Assembly (NCBI GenBank): GCA_964035545.1
Contig: OZ037772.1
Coordinates: forward strand, 1,968,501 to 2,032,500
Source of the DNA: Bugula neritina
Taxonomy: Eukaryota; Bryozoa; Gymnolaemata; Cheilostomatida; Bugulidae
Direction: 5' to 3'
DNA length: 64,000 bases
In this document: positions 28,417 through 39,571 of the stretch, piece after piece
Numbering within the stretch: position 1 is the first letter of the stretch
Layout of the letters: each line of letters starts with the position of its first letter
The notes under the pieces: model-generated
What the model was told of the DNA's origin: nothing
Seen by the model: only the letters and a program-made list of their open reading frames with translations
Database searches by the model: none
Program-made: the position numbers and the translations under genes

Positions 28417-31060
28417 TAACCAGACTTCAAGCTGTTGAATCCCACATTGAAAATAAAAAACAAAGAATGACGAAAACCAAAAGGTCAGAATAAACCTCAA
28501 GTACTAGCTCATCAACAGCTAAATGTACCCAAAGGCAGAGTGCTATACCTAATTCTACTCCGGGACCTACCGTGTCTCAGGCGATGTGTGAAAAATGTAC
28601 TAAAAAAATAGATGATGAAGATGAAGGCACCCTGTCAATTGAGTGTGAAACTTGTCTCAATTGGTTCCATTTAGACTGTACTGATCTTATGAAGCAAGAC
28701 CTAAACACCATCACGAAAAAGGGTTTTCATTGGTTTTGTGACCAATGTGAAGCTGTGGCATACCCAAATTTCATAACCAGACTTCAAGCTGTTGAATCCT
28801 ACATTGAAAAAAGTTATGTTCAAGTAATGGGTTCATTTAATAATCGCATGACTGCTGTGGAATCTCAACTAACTAGCTTATTTGAGAATCATGTTTCCAG
28901 AAGTGAGAAAACATTTGCTTCGGTAGTTGCAAGACTGGAAGACTCCACTACAACAATAAATAGGCAACTAAAAAACCAAGAAGTTCAAATTAAATTTACC
29001 AAAACAAAGATTTCTAGCGAAAGCAGAGCTAAAAATATCATAGTTTTTAGAATTTCCGAGGAACACGACACTACTTTAGATGAATCCATAGGTAAACTCT
29101 CAGAAGTTTTAGATTCATGTAGTCTCAGATTTTGCGCAGCAAGAGATAATGCCGCAAGATTAGGACAAAAAAATTTAACAAGATTTGACCCATGAAACTA
29201 ACATTAGCTTCAGAAGTTCAAAAATGGGAATTTCTAAAACGAATCAACGTTCAGAAAATAGAAGGAGTCTTTGCTCGTCTTGACTGGAATAAAGAGGAAC
29301 AAGAAATAGATTTTCAACTGAGAAGCGAGCTTAGGGAATTGAGGCAGAAAAATCCAGAAAACAAGTACAAGATAACAAACGGGAAGATAGTAATCGAAGA
29401 ATATTATCTGTAAATGCAAGATCAGTAAAGGGGAAAATATCGGAGATTCAAACCCTATCCGTTGAATACAATATCATTTGTATCACTGAAACACACCTAG
29501 ATAATGCATTTTTGAATTCTCAATTTTTTTCTCCCAAAGACAAAGTAGTATATAGAAAAACCCGTGACTCGCACGGAGGTGGTGTATTGATTGCCATAAA
29601 TGTAGGAATTCCCCATAAGCTAATCAGGTGTGAAACAGAAGCAGAAGTAATCACAGTATGTTTTAGATTGGATAGCAAGGAATATTGCAATCTTACTTGC
29701 TATTATAGACCCCCTTCTTCATGTGTTATGAACTTATTCTTTGAGTACATGGAAAATATTCACACTAAATACTCATAACTGGTGAATTTAACCTTCCAGG
29801 AATCAATTGGGGAAAATACTGGTCTTTCAACTTGTTGGAGGATATACTATACTGACTTTTGTAATTTTCTAACAACTTTTTCATAATTATACGCACGTAG
29901 CAGGCAATATATTAGATCTCATCTGTACTGACTTGTCATATAAAGTTTAAAGCACAAATATAATAACACAGGGTATTAGCAACCATTCCATGATAGAAAC
30001 GGTCTTGACTGGTAAAGTTAAACAGAAGAAGAAACCACCTATCCCCCATCAAGCTATTTTACAAAATCGAGTTTCGAACTCGGCGGGTTTACAACTGGTC
30101 TAGACGAGTTGCTTTACACTATTAAAAACAAAGTGATGCTGAAATATGATATTAATGTTATATGGAATACATTTCAGACTGAATTACATATACTTGTTGA
30201 TTCATATGTCCCAACTAAACAACGTAAGCCTAAAAATCTACATGAGCCTCTCTGGTTTACGGGCATGTTAGAAACAGCGAAAGTTCTACAACCGCTTTCA
30301 AAAGTCTGGTGATGCTGATCACTTGGCTAAATATAAAGAATTACGTCGCCACAATGAAAAATTATTTAGGAAGCTAAAAGCATCTTTTCTGGTGAATCGT
30401 CTATACCAACCTCTTTCCAGTGGCTACACAAAACTGTTTTACAAATATGTTACAGACCTAAAAGGGAATGATAATGAGATTACTTCCATAGAAAATAATG
30501 ATGATATTTTGATGCGCGATAAAACTAAGATATCTAACACTCTGAATGGTTTTTTCTACAGTGTGATTACCACTCCATCACCTTTAACAGAATTACCATC
30601 AGTCGCTGAGAAACATAATATAGTGGTAACTAAAGAAGGAGCTGTAAACCTGCTGAGACAACTTGTGCAAGGTAAAGCTCCTGGGGTAGATGAATTCACA
30701 AAGAACTATCTCACAGTAGACTTAGATCGAACAGCAGAAATACTGGTGTGTATTTTGAATCATTCACTCAGTACAGGAATAGTGCCGGATGACTGGAAGA
30801 CTGCAAATGTAACACCTGTGTTTAAACAGGGTAACCGCACTCTAGTTTCCAACTATCGACCAGTATCACTAACGTGCATTTGTTGTAAAATTCTTGAACA
30901 TGTGGTTCTGCATCATTTAAACACACAATTGGAAAATTTCATACATGAAAGCCAACATGGTTTTCGCCGCAACTTTTTATGTGTTACTCAGCTTGCTACC
31001 GTCAACCAAATCAAATTTAAATTATTCATATTGACGTTGAAGTTTAATTTTATTTTGAAA
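28417..31060 (+). mobile_element. non-LTR retrotransposon (LINE, CR1/jockey-like), broken and 3'-truncated
   Basis: It contains an ORF1 with a PHD-type finger and coiled coil, then an APE-type endonuclease, then the N-terminal part of a reverse transcriptase. Homology stops at about 31,030, before the catalytic palm motifs. A 37-bp stretch at 28417-28453 is an almost exact copy of 28773-28809 inside ORF1, so the 5' end is rearranged. It lies just upstream of gene A's start, in the opposite orientation. The exact family would need a phylogeny. Confidence 0.8.
28467..29413 (+). pseudogene. LINE ORF1 (PHD finger, coiled coil, RRM-like), broken
   Basis: From the ATG at 28467 the frame meets TAA after eight codons, then runs open to a TGA at about 29193. 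Residues from about 28590 form a PHD-like Cys/His finger (CEKC, CETCLNWFHLDC, WFCDQC), followed by a coiled-coil region and a segment resembling the ORF1 RNA-binding domain (NIIVFRISEEHD). The product continues in the -1 frame from about 29192 (MKLTLASEVQKWEFL) to 29413, consistent with one lost A. ORF1 proteins coat LINE RNA; this copy cannot make a full one. Confidence 0.75.
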
Positions 31061-31072
31061 CTTAAAAATTAA
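29405..31072 (+). pseudogene. LINE ORF2: APE endonuclease plus partial reverse transcriptase, broken
   Basis: Endonuclease motifs are visible: ICITETHLD with the catalytic Glu, GGGVLIAI, YRPP, then ITGEFNLPG where the usual GDFN is GEFN. Frames change and stops occur at about 29776-30100 and 30310. RT homology begins at about 30323, with KAPGVDEF, DDWKTANVTPVFKQG, NYRPVSLT and QHGFRRN (fingers and early palm), and then ends before the catalytic YADD-type motif. Non-functional. Confidence 0.8.
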
Positions 31073-31587
31073 AATTAATATAGTTTGTTCAAACAATTAA
31101 AATTATATTAATTATTGTAATGATCATAATCATAGTCATAACGTTAACTCATATTGCAATAGACATTGATAGTAATACTAAACTTTGGTCTTTTGCTTTT
31201 CAAACTTGCAGGTAGAAACAATTTTAAATGAGTATTAGTATGTTGAATACTGGTGATCATATGGGGAAAATGATGATAGTTCTTACTTGCAATTCATTTG
31301 TTTGTTTGATTATCAATTTGTATGTTCAGTAAATTTTATGTATTTCTAGGTATTGCATACTCTAGCAATAATAACTTTTATTCTGTAAATGGATGTATAA
31401 TAATGTTAAGGTGACTATAGTTTTATGTGATTGTCTATAAAATACTCTTGTTAGCATTAGTGTTCTTGATGTATCATTAGTGTTACTAAAAACAATGTTT
31501 AGGCTTAAAATCAATACTATTGTCATAATTCAAATTTATTTTTTGTATTTGTTTTTCGAAATTTTGTTTGTTCTGAAACCAGGACCA

Positions 31588-31600
31588 ACCACTACTACTA

Positions 31601-31641
<41 letters not shown>

Positions 31642-31761
31642 GCTGCTACTACCACCACCACCACTACTACTGCTACTACCACCACCACCACTACTACCAC
31701 TACTAATACCATCTCCACAACTACCACCACCACTACTACTACCACAACTACTACTCCTTCA

Positions 31762-31799
<38 letters not shown>

Positions 31800-34352
31800 C
31801 ACTACTACCACTACTACTACTACCACTACTACTACCACCACCACTACTACCACCACCACTACTACCACCACCACTACAACCACTACTACTACTCCTTCAA
31901 CAACCACTACTACTACTCCTTCAATTACCACTACTACTACCACTACTGCTACTATTACCACCACTACTACTACTACCACTACTACTACCACTACTACTAC
32001 TACCACCACCACTACTACGACTACTACTACTACTACTCCTTCAACTACCACTACTACTACCACTACTGCTACTATTACCACCACTACTACTACTACCACT
32101 ACTACTACTACCACTACTACTACCACTACTACCACTACTACCACTACTACTACTACTACTCCTTCAACAACCACTACTACTACTCCTTCAACTACTACTG
32201 CTACAGCTGCTACTACTACCACCACCACTACTACCACCATCACTACTACCACCACCACTACAACCACTACTACAACTCCTTCAACAACCATTACTACTAC
32301 TCCTTCAACTACCACTACTACTACTATCACCACCACTACTACTACTACCACTACTACTACTCCTTCAACTACTACTACTACAAATACCACTACTACACTA
32401 CTACTACCACTACTACAACCACTATTACTACTACTACTACTACCACTACTACTACTACCACTACTACTACTACCACTACTTCTACTCCTTCAACTACTAC
32501 TGCTACAGCTGCTACTACTACCACCACCACTACTACCACCACCACTACTACCACCACCACTACAACCACTACTACTACTCCTTCAACAACCACTACTACT
32601 ACCACTACTGCTACTATCACCACCACTACTACTACTACCACTACTACTACTCCTTCAACTACTACTACTACAACTACCACTACTACACTACCACTACCAC
32701 TACTACTACTACCACTACTACTACTCCTTCAACTACTACTACTACAAATACCACTACTACACTACTACTACCACTACTACAACCACTATTACTACTACTA
32801 CTACTACCACTACTACTACTACCACTACTACTACTACCACTACTTCTACTCCTTCAACTACTACTGCTACAGCTGCTACTACTACCACCACCACTACTAC
32901 CACCACCACTACTACCACCACCACTACAACCACTACTACTACTCCTTCAACAACCACTACTACTACCACTACTGCTACTATCACCACCACTACTACTACT
33001 ACCACTACTACTACTCCGTCAACTACTACTACTACAACTACCACTACTACACTACCACTACCACTACTACAACCACTACTTCTACCACTACTACTACCAC
33101 CACCACTACAACCACTACTACTACTCCTTCAACTACCACTACTCCTTCAACTACTACTACCACTGCTACAACCACTACTACTACTACTACTACTACTACA
33201 GCTGCTACTACTACTACTCCTTCAACAACCACTACTACTACTCCTTCAACTACTACTGCTACAGCTGCTACTACTACCACCACCACTACTACCACCATCA
33301 CTACTACCACCACCACTACAACCACTACTACTACTCCTTCAACAACCATTACTACTACTATCACCACCACTACTACTACTACCACTGCTACTACTCCTTC
33401 AACTACTACTACTACAAATACCACTACTACACTACTACTACCACTACTACAACCACTATTACTACTACTACTACTACCACTACTACTACTACCACTACTA
33501 CTACTACCACTACTTCTACTCCTTCAACTACTACTGCTACAGCTGCTACTACTACCACCACCACTACTACCACCACCACTACTACCACCACCACTACAAC
33601 CACTACTACTACTCCTTCAACAACCACTACTACTACCACTACTGCTACTATCACCACCACTACTACTACTACCACTACTACTACTCCTTCAACTACTACT
33701 ACTACAACTACCACTACTACACTACCACTACCACTACTACTACTACCACTACTACTACTCCTTCAACTACTACTACTACAAATACCACTACTACACTACT
33801 ACTACCACTACTACAACCACTATTACTACTACTACTACTACCACTACTACTACTACCACTACTACTACTACAAATACCACTACTACACTACTACTACCAC
33901 TACTACAACCACTATTACTACTACTACTACTACCACTACTACTACTACCACTACTACTACTACCACCACCACTACAACCACTACTACTACTCCTTCAACA
34001 ACCACTACTACTACCACTACTATCACCACCACTACTACCACCACCACTACAAACACTACTACTACTCCTTCAACAACCACTACTACTACCACTACTGCTA
34101 CTATCACCACCACTACTACTACTACCACTACTACTACTCCTTCAACTACTACTACTACAACTACCACTACTACACTACCACTACCACTACTACAACCACT
34201 ACTTCTACCACTACTACTACCACCACCACTACAACCACTACTACTACTCCTTCAACTACCACTACTCCTTCAACTACTACTACCACTGCTATAACCACTA
34301 CTACTACCACTACTACCACTACCACCGCCTCCACCACCACCCGCTGCCACTC
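31588..34352. repeat. large ACT/ACC trinucleotide array with higher-order repeats
   Basis: About 2.76 kb of ACT, ACC, ACA and GCT triplets punctuated by CTCCTTCAAC blocks. Larger modules recur: a 288-bp segment at 32393-32680 is repeated at 32757-33044 and 33427-33714, with a related piece at 33883-34167. A plus-strand frame of 969 codons (31480-34389) starts with a hydrophobic segment (about 31504-31575), then poly-Thr. It shifts into Leu/Pro- and Tyr/His-rich frames within the array, which argues against selection as protein. Confidence 0.95.
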
Positions 34353-34389
34353 CAACTGCTACTCCAACTGCCGAACCAACAACAACTAA

Positions 34390-34835
34390 AATGTTTGTCA
34401 ATTCCAGAGCCCTCGACTTCAGTATGAAATTCCCATGACTTGGTGGCCATGTTGCAATTTAGAGTAACTATAACTTTGAGAGTGTAAGCTAAAATCTACA
34501 CAATAATATGTTCATTAAAATTGTACTCTGCTTGTCACCAATTTCAATATTAACTAATTATTTGTTTTCCCAAACTTAACTTCCAGAATTTTCTTCTAAC
34601 CTATCCAATCTATAGTATAAAACTAAATCCTCACTTCCTTTCTATATAACCCTGAATTATATTAGCTCAGTATAATTTTTTAGGCTCAGTTCCTTAGAAT
34701 ATAGTGATTTATAGTTAATTCAACTTAGCATGTTATGCACCGTCTGCTAATTTTTAGATAAGTGAGACATTTTTAGAGGTGTGAGCTATGATCAAAAAGT
34801 CAATCTTTTTTTACTTTGCTCTCTGCTATTCTTTC
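34390..34835. other. no gene seen between ACT array and copia insertion
   Basis: AT-rich. Immediately after the array one frame (about 34325-34437) reads a Pro/Ala/Thr-rich stretch ending in SRALDFSMKFP and TGA, which may be chance. Confidence 0.35.
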
Positions 34836-34926
34836 TCCATATTCTACACTATTTTACCTTTTTCTTGCACACCATTTTTTACATTACATTACATTCTTAT
34901 TTGTTACACCACATTCTACCTTATTT
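34836..34926. repeat. left flank of the 23-bp tandem array
   Basis: Degenerate copies of the ATTCTACCTTATTCTTACACC-type unit. The array resumes at 39572 on the other side of the copia insertion, so the element split it. Confidence 0.75.
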
Positions 34927-35198
34927 TGTTGAGAAACAATCATGCGATCCTATCGCTAATCACATTCATGACAATCACGTGACAATATGCTAACTAATTG
35001 CTTTACTAGAATCGCTGTATACTTGTTTACTCTCTCTTCCGTTTTATATTATACAAAACCATCACGCTGTTTTTCATTCTAATAAATATTTTATTATCAA
35101 ATAATTAAATCAATCAGTCAGTTTGCTCGATAATTTAAATCAGCAATCAATAACGTATTTCATAATAAATACTATACACAATGGCCACACATTCAACA
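34927..35198 (+). repeat. copia 5' LTR
   Basis: 272 bp. It contains a TATA-like TTTATATTATAC (about 35042-35053) and AATAAA at 35081-35086. Its last 18 bp (35181-35198) are the first six codons of Gag, so the start codon lies inside the LTR. Confidence 0.95.
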
Positions 35199-38100
35199 GG
35201 TTATGGGCCCAGTGGCTTCAAACACAGGCTTCTCTTTGATGGTGATTCAAACAATTTCTCAATTTGGGAAACAAGATTCACTTCATACTTGTACACACAA
35301 GATGAACGAGTACACACCGCACTTCTACCCAAAGAAGAAGGAGAAGATAACGCTGCTGACTTCAACAAAAAGAATAAGCGAGCTTACGCTGAGCTTGTAC
35401 AAGTTTTAGACGAAAAGTCTCTTCAACTTGTGATGAGAGATGCCAAAGACGATGGAAGAAAAGCATTCAAAATCCTAAAAGAACACTATGCAAGTACACA
35501 AAAGCCTAGAGTATTAACTCTTTATGAACAACTTACAACTGTAAAAATGAATGATACAGAAGACATTACAGATTACCTGATTCGTGCTGAGAACTACTCA
35601 GCAGGCCTCAAGTCTGCTGGGGAAAATATTAGTGACAATTTGGTGATCGCAATGATCATGAAAGGATTACCAACATCCTACCAGCCTTTTGTTGTAGTAC
35701 ATACGCAACTTGACAAAAACCAAACCCTATCAGAGTTCAAAGCAGCTCTGACCAATTTCGACCTTACTGAGTCGGCAAGATGCTCTCAATCTACAGCCAT
35801 GGTATTTAAAGGAAGAGACAATTTCAAACCCACTAGCAAACGTGATAAACAATGCACTGCTTGTGGTAAAAGCAATCATTCTACAACAGATTGTTACTCA
35901 AAGCACAAACTATTTTGTAACTACTGCAAGAAAGCTGGACATATCGAATCAGTTTGCTGGACAAAGAAGAAGACAAGTAAAACTGAAATTTCATCGGCAA
36001 ATGCCACATATGCCTTCACTGTGAATACATCAAACCAATGCAACATAGCCACACAAAATAAATCTCAAGGAGGACAGTTGCTTATGGTGGACTGCGGAGC
36101 AACAAGTCATCTGGTGAACAATGAGAACAACTTCATTAGTTTTGATAAGAGCTTCACGCCTGAGAACCACTACATAGAGATGGCAGATGGTCGCAAAACA
36201 AACAAGCTGGCTGTAGCCAAAGGCACAGCACAGTTTACTATTACTGATGACAACAATATGGAGCAGCAGATTCATCTAAAAGACGCTTTGCTAGCACCAA
36301 CAATACCAACAAGCCTATTTTCAGTCCACGCCGCCACACAAAAAGGGGCAAAAGTACATTTCTCTAGAGAGAAAAATATACTGACAGTCGACAGGACAAC
36401 TTTTCCAATTATGCCCAAAGGCAGATTGTACTTCCTCAAGACAACCCATACAGGTGACTCAATAAACACCGCAAAATCGCTGCCCGATTGGCACAGGGCA
36501 CTAGGTCATATGAACACCAATGACATAATTGAGCTGGAGAAAGTGACAACAGGTATGACCATAACTGGAGCAAAATTAAAAATTGCATGCAAGACATGTG
36601 ACGAAAGTAAAATCACCAAACAACCTCACAAACAAGACGATAAACCTGAACTAGCTACACAGCCTCTACAACGTGTACACTCTGACTTATGCGGACCCAT
36701 CACACCAACTGCTAGAGGAGGACAAAACTACATAATAAACTTCATAGATGAATTTTCCAGTATGTTGTTCACCTACAATATACGCCACAAAAGTGATGCC
36801 ACCACTGCACTTAAGCAATTCATTGCAGATGTGGCACCTATAGGAGATGTGAAGGAGATCCATACTGACAACGGCATGGAGTACCTTGGACAGCCATTTG
36901 AAGCCGTGCTACGCGAGAGGGGAATCAAACACACCACTACAGCACCCTACTCATCCTACCAGAATGGTAAATCAGAGAGGACTTGGCGCACCATAATGGA
37001 CACAGCACGATGCCTACTCAAAGATTCAAATCTCCCCAAGACTTTCTGGAGTTTTGCCGCTGACCATGCCAAGTACCTAAGAAACCGAAGCTACCAGAGA
37101 CGGACGGGAAAGACAGCCTATGAATTATTCACAGGCACGCTACCCGACATGAGGAAAATCCACAATTTTGGATCCCAATGCACATTCTACTCAGAGGGAA
37201 ATAAATTAAAACTCAGTGACCGCGGACAAAGCGGCATATATCTTGGTGTCAACACAAAGGCCCAAGGCTACCTTATACTTACCCCTAATCAGAAAATTGT
37301 TACATCCAGAAATGTCATACCACAAATATGCGGAAATGACGCAATGAACGTCATACCACAAGGACCCGCACAAAACAGCAGAAATGGTACTCAGAATACC
37401 ATGCCACAAGAACCTGCACAAATATGCGGAAATGATGCAATGAACGTCATACCACAAGGACCCGCACAAAACAGCAGAAATGGTACTCAGAATACCATGC
37501 CACAAGAACCTGCACAAATATGCGGAAATGACGCAATGAAAGTCATGCCACAAGGACCCGCACTAAACAGCAGAAATGGTACTCAGAATACCATGCCACA
37601 AGAACCTGCACCAGATCCGGCAAAGGCCACCAACCAACCTGGACCACGTAAATCGGAACAGAAACGAAAGCCTCCTACATACCTACAGGACTATGACATA
37701 GAAGACACTGACTATGCTTGCTCACTGATGGCAAACATACCACAGTCCTACGAAGAAGCTGTAAATTCAAAAGATAAAGAAGCCTGGAAGAAAGCCATGG
37801 ACAAGGAAATAAACACCCTACGTGATTCAAACACCTGGTCTATCCAGCCGCTACCTGAAGACAGGACAGAGACCAAGGGCAGATGGGTTTATACCCTCAA
37901 ACAGGGAAAAACGCCAGGTGAAACTCAACATAAAGCTAGATATGTAGCAAAAGGATTTTCACAAATACAAGGAGTTGACTATGAAGAAACTTACAGTCCA
38001 ACCACCAGATTCACATCCATCAGATTGCTGTTACAGAAAGCAGCAAATGAAAACATGAAAATACATCAACTAGATGTTAAAGGAGCGTACCTAAACGCAC

Positions 38101-39287
38101 CAATCGATAAGGAAATTTATCTACAACAGCCTGAAGGGTACGAAGAAACCAACAAACAAGGGAAGCTTTCTTGTCGTCTCAACAAATCCATTTATGGCCT
38201 CAAGCAAAGCGGACGCAATTGGCACCAAACACTGACCACTTTCCTCAAGGAGCAAGGCTTCACACCTGGTGCTGGAGACCCTTGTCTATACTCAAAAGAG
38301 GACCCTTCAGATAAATCAGCCAACATCATCATTCTTTTCTGGGTTGATGACATCCTTCTCTGCTACCGAGACAACAACAGAATCACACAAACCAAATCTA
38401 TGATGCAACAAAAATTCAACATGGATGATAGAGGAGAATTAAGCTGGTTCCTGGGGATAGACTTCAGGAGACATGAGGACCAGTACACTATGTCACAGGA
38501 GCGCTACATAGACACACTGTTGAACACCTACAATATGGCAGATTGCAACCCTGTATATACTCTTGCTGAAAAGGACTTACAACTAGAAAAAGCAACAGAC
38601 GACGAATACGAGCGTTCAAAGGACTACCCCTACAGACAAGTTATAGGTTCTCTCATATACCTGATGACCGCCACACGTCCAGACCTAGCATGGATCATTG
38701 GGAAGCTCTCCCAACACCTAGAAAGACCTGGACCTGCACATATTGCTGCCTTGAAACGGCTGCTACGATACCTTAAAGGTACAAAAGGATTTAATCTGAG
38801 ATTCACTCCCAATCAACAAGAACTAGTGGGCTATGTGGATGCAGATTGGGGTGGAGAAACCTCCACACGAAGATCAACAACAGGATATGTATTCACCCTG
38901 GGTGGAGCCCCTATAAGTTGGAACAGCCGACGACAACCCACAGTGGCCTTATCATCATGCGAGGCCGAATACATAGCATTAGCCGAAGCCACAAAGGAGA
39001 TGCTATTCCTACAGACTTTGTGCAAAACATTCAAGATGAAACAGCCTAACCCTAACACACTTTTCACTGACAACCTTGGAGCCATTGCCCTCACCAAGGG
39101 ACAACCATACTCACATCAGAGGAGCAAACACATTGACATTAGATTCCACTTTGTCAGAGAGCAAACCACCATAGCGTACCAACACATCAGAGGAGCAGAG
39201 AACCCTGCCGATGTCATGACTAAAAGCTTGCCTAAAACCAATCACAGAATTGCCCTGGAGCTACTAGCTATCGAATCACATGCTTGA
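35181..39287 (+). CDS. copia Gag-Pol polyprotein, 1368 residues, intact
   Basis: A single uninterrupted frame. In order: a UBN2-type Gag; two zinc knuckles near residues 224-260 (CTACGKSNHSTTDC and CNYCKKAGHIESVC); an aspartic protease motif DCGATSH (about 303); the integrase N-terminal zinc region beginning WHRALGHM (about 437); a DDE core with HSDLCGP (about 500), HTDNGMEY (about 561) and NGKSERT (about 595); a 96-bp triplicated linker; reverse transcriptase with LDVKGAYLNAP, YGLKQSG and FWVDDILL (about 1053); and RNase H with YVDADWGG, SSCEAEYIAL and SKHIDIRFHF. The order PR-IN-RT-RH defines the copia superfamily. With no stop or frameshift between Gag and Pol, how the Gag excess is made is not evident from the sequence. 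Confidence 0.97.
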   Translation: MATHSTGYGPSGFKHRLLFDGDSNNFSIWETRFTSYLYTQDERVHTALLPKEEGEDNAADFNKKNKRAYAELVQVLDEKSLQLVMRDAKDDGRKAFKILKEHYASTQKPRVLTLYEQLTTVKMNDTEDITDYLIRAENYSAGLKSAGENISDNLVIAMIMKGLPTSYQPFVVVHTQLDKNQTLSEFKAALTNFDLTESARCSQSTAMVFKGRDNFKPTSKRDKQCTACGKSNHSTTDCYSKHKLFCNYCKKAGHIESVCWTKKKTSKTEISSANATYAFTVNTSNQCNIATQNKSQGGQLLMVDCGATSHLVNNENNFISFDKSFTPENHYIEMADGRKTNKLAVAKGTAQFTITDDNNMEQQIHLKDALLAPTIPTSLFSVHAATQKGAKVHFSREKNILTVDRTTFPIMPKGRLYFLKTTHTGDSINTAKSLPDWHRALGHMNTNDIIELEKVTTGMTITGAKLKIACKTCDESKITKQPHKQDDKPELATQPLQRVHSDLCGPITPTARGGQNYIINFIDEFSSMLFTYNIRHKSDATTALKQFIADVAPIGDVKEIHTDNGMEYLGQPFEAVLRERGIKHTTTAPYSSYQNGKSERTWRTIMDTARCLLKDSNLPKTFWSFAADHAKYLRNRSYQRRTGKTAYELFTGTLPDMRKIHNFGSQCTFYSEGNKLKLSDRGQSGIYLGVNTKAQGYLILTPNQKIVTSRNVIPQICGNDAMNVIPQGPAQNSRNGTQNTMPQEPAQICGNDAMNVIPQGPAQNSRNGTQNTMPQEPAQICGNDAMKVMPQGPALNSRNGTQNTMPQEPAPDPAKATNQPGPRKSEQKRKPPTYLQDYDIEDTDYACSLMANIPQSYEEAVNSKDKEAWKKAMDKEINTLRDSNTWSIQPLPEDRTETKGRWVYTLKQGKTPGETQHKARYVAKGFSQIQGVDYEETYSPTTRFTSIRLLLQKAANENMKIHQLDVKGAYLNAPIDKEIYLQQPEGYEETNKQGKLSCRLNKSIYGLKQSGRNWHQTLTTFLKEQGFTPGAGDPCLYSKEDPSDKSANIIILFWVDDILLCYRDNNRITQTKSMMQQKFNMDDRGELSWFLGIDFRRHEDQYTMSQERYIDTLLNTYNMADCNPVYTLAEKDLQLEKATDDEYERSKDYPYRQVIGSLIYLMTATRPDLAWIIGKLSQHLERPGPAHIAALKRLLRYLKGTKGFNLRFTPNQQELVGYVDADWGGETSTRRSTTGYVFTLGGAPISWNSRRQPTVALSSCEAEYIALAEATKEMLFLQTLCKTFKMKQPNPNTLFTDNLGAIALTKGQPYSHQRSKHIDIRFHFVREQTTIAYQHIRGAENPADVMTKSLPKTNHRIALELLAIESHA
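35199..35212 (+). promoter_or_regulatory. copia primer-binding site (half initiator tRNA-Met)
   Basis: GGTTATGGGCCCAG directly abuts the LTR and is complementary to the anticodon arm of eukaryotic initiator tRNA-Met (CTGGGCCCATAACC), not its 3' end. Drosophila copia is known to prime from a cleaved tRNA-iMet half in this way. Here these bases are also codons 7-11 of the Gag-Pol frame. Confidence 0.9.
37323..37610 (+). repeat. 96-bp in-frame triplication between integrase and RT
   Basis: Three copies with period 96 bp (32 codons; motif QICGNDAMNVIPQGPAQNS and following) differing at a few bases. They lie in the low-conservation linker after integrase and keep the frame. Confidence 0.95.
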
Positions 39288-39294
39288 GGGGGCG
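39286..39294 (+). promoter_or_regulatory. copia polypurine tract
   Basis: GAGGGGGCG directly precedes the 3' LTR and overlaps the Gag-Pol stop codon. This is the expected place for plus-strand priming. Confidence 0.8.
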
Positions 39295-39566
39295 TGTTGA
39301 GAAACAATCATGCGATCCTATTGCTAATCACATTCATGACAATCACGTGACAATATGCTAACTAATTGTTTTACTAGAATCGCTGTATACTTGTTTACTC
39401 TCTCTTTCGTTTTATATTATACAAAACCATCACGCTGTTTTTCATTCTAATAAATATTTTATTATCAAATAATTAAATCAGTCAGTCAGTTTGCTCGATA
39501 ATTTAAATCAGCAATCAATAACGTATTTCATAATAAATACTATACACAATGGCCACACATTCAACA
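39295..39566 (+). repeat. copia 3' LTR
   Basis: 272 bp with four transitions relative to the 5' LTR. AATAAA at 39449-39454. It ends with the same ATG and six codons as the 5' LTR, so a frame opens at 39549 and runs into the flanking tandem repeat. Confidence 0.95.
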
Positions 39567-39571
39567 TATTT

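Larger units (their letters stand above)
34927..39566 (+). mobile_element. full-length Ty1/copia LTR retrotransposon
   Basis: A 4,640-bp element with two 272-bp LTRs beginning TGTTGAG and ending TTCAACA, a 5-bp target duplication TATTT (34922-34926 and 39567-39571), a primer-binding site, one intact Gag-Pol frame and a polypurine tract. The LTRs differ at only four positions, all transitions, so the insertion is recent. It may be transcriptionally competent. Confidence 0.97.

Noticed and set aside
31480-34389. 969-codon Thr-rich secreted mucin
   Set aside because: The hydrophobic leader is suggestive, but the frame slides between Thr-, Leu/Pro- and Tyr/His-rich readings inside the array, so selection on protein is unlikely. 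Kept only as a possibility in findings.
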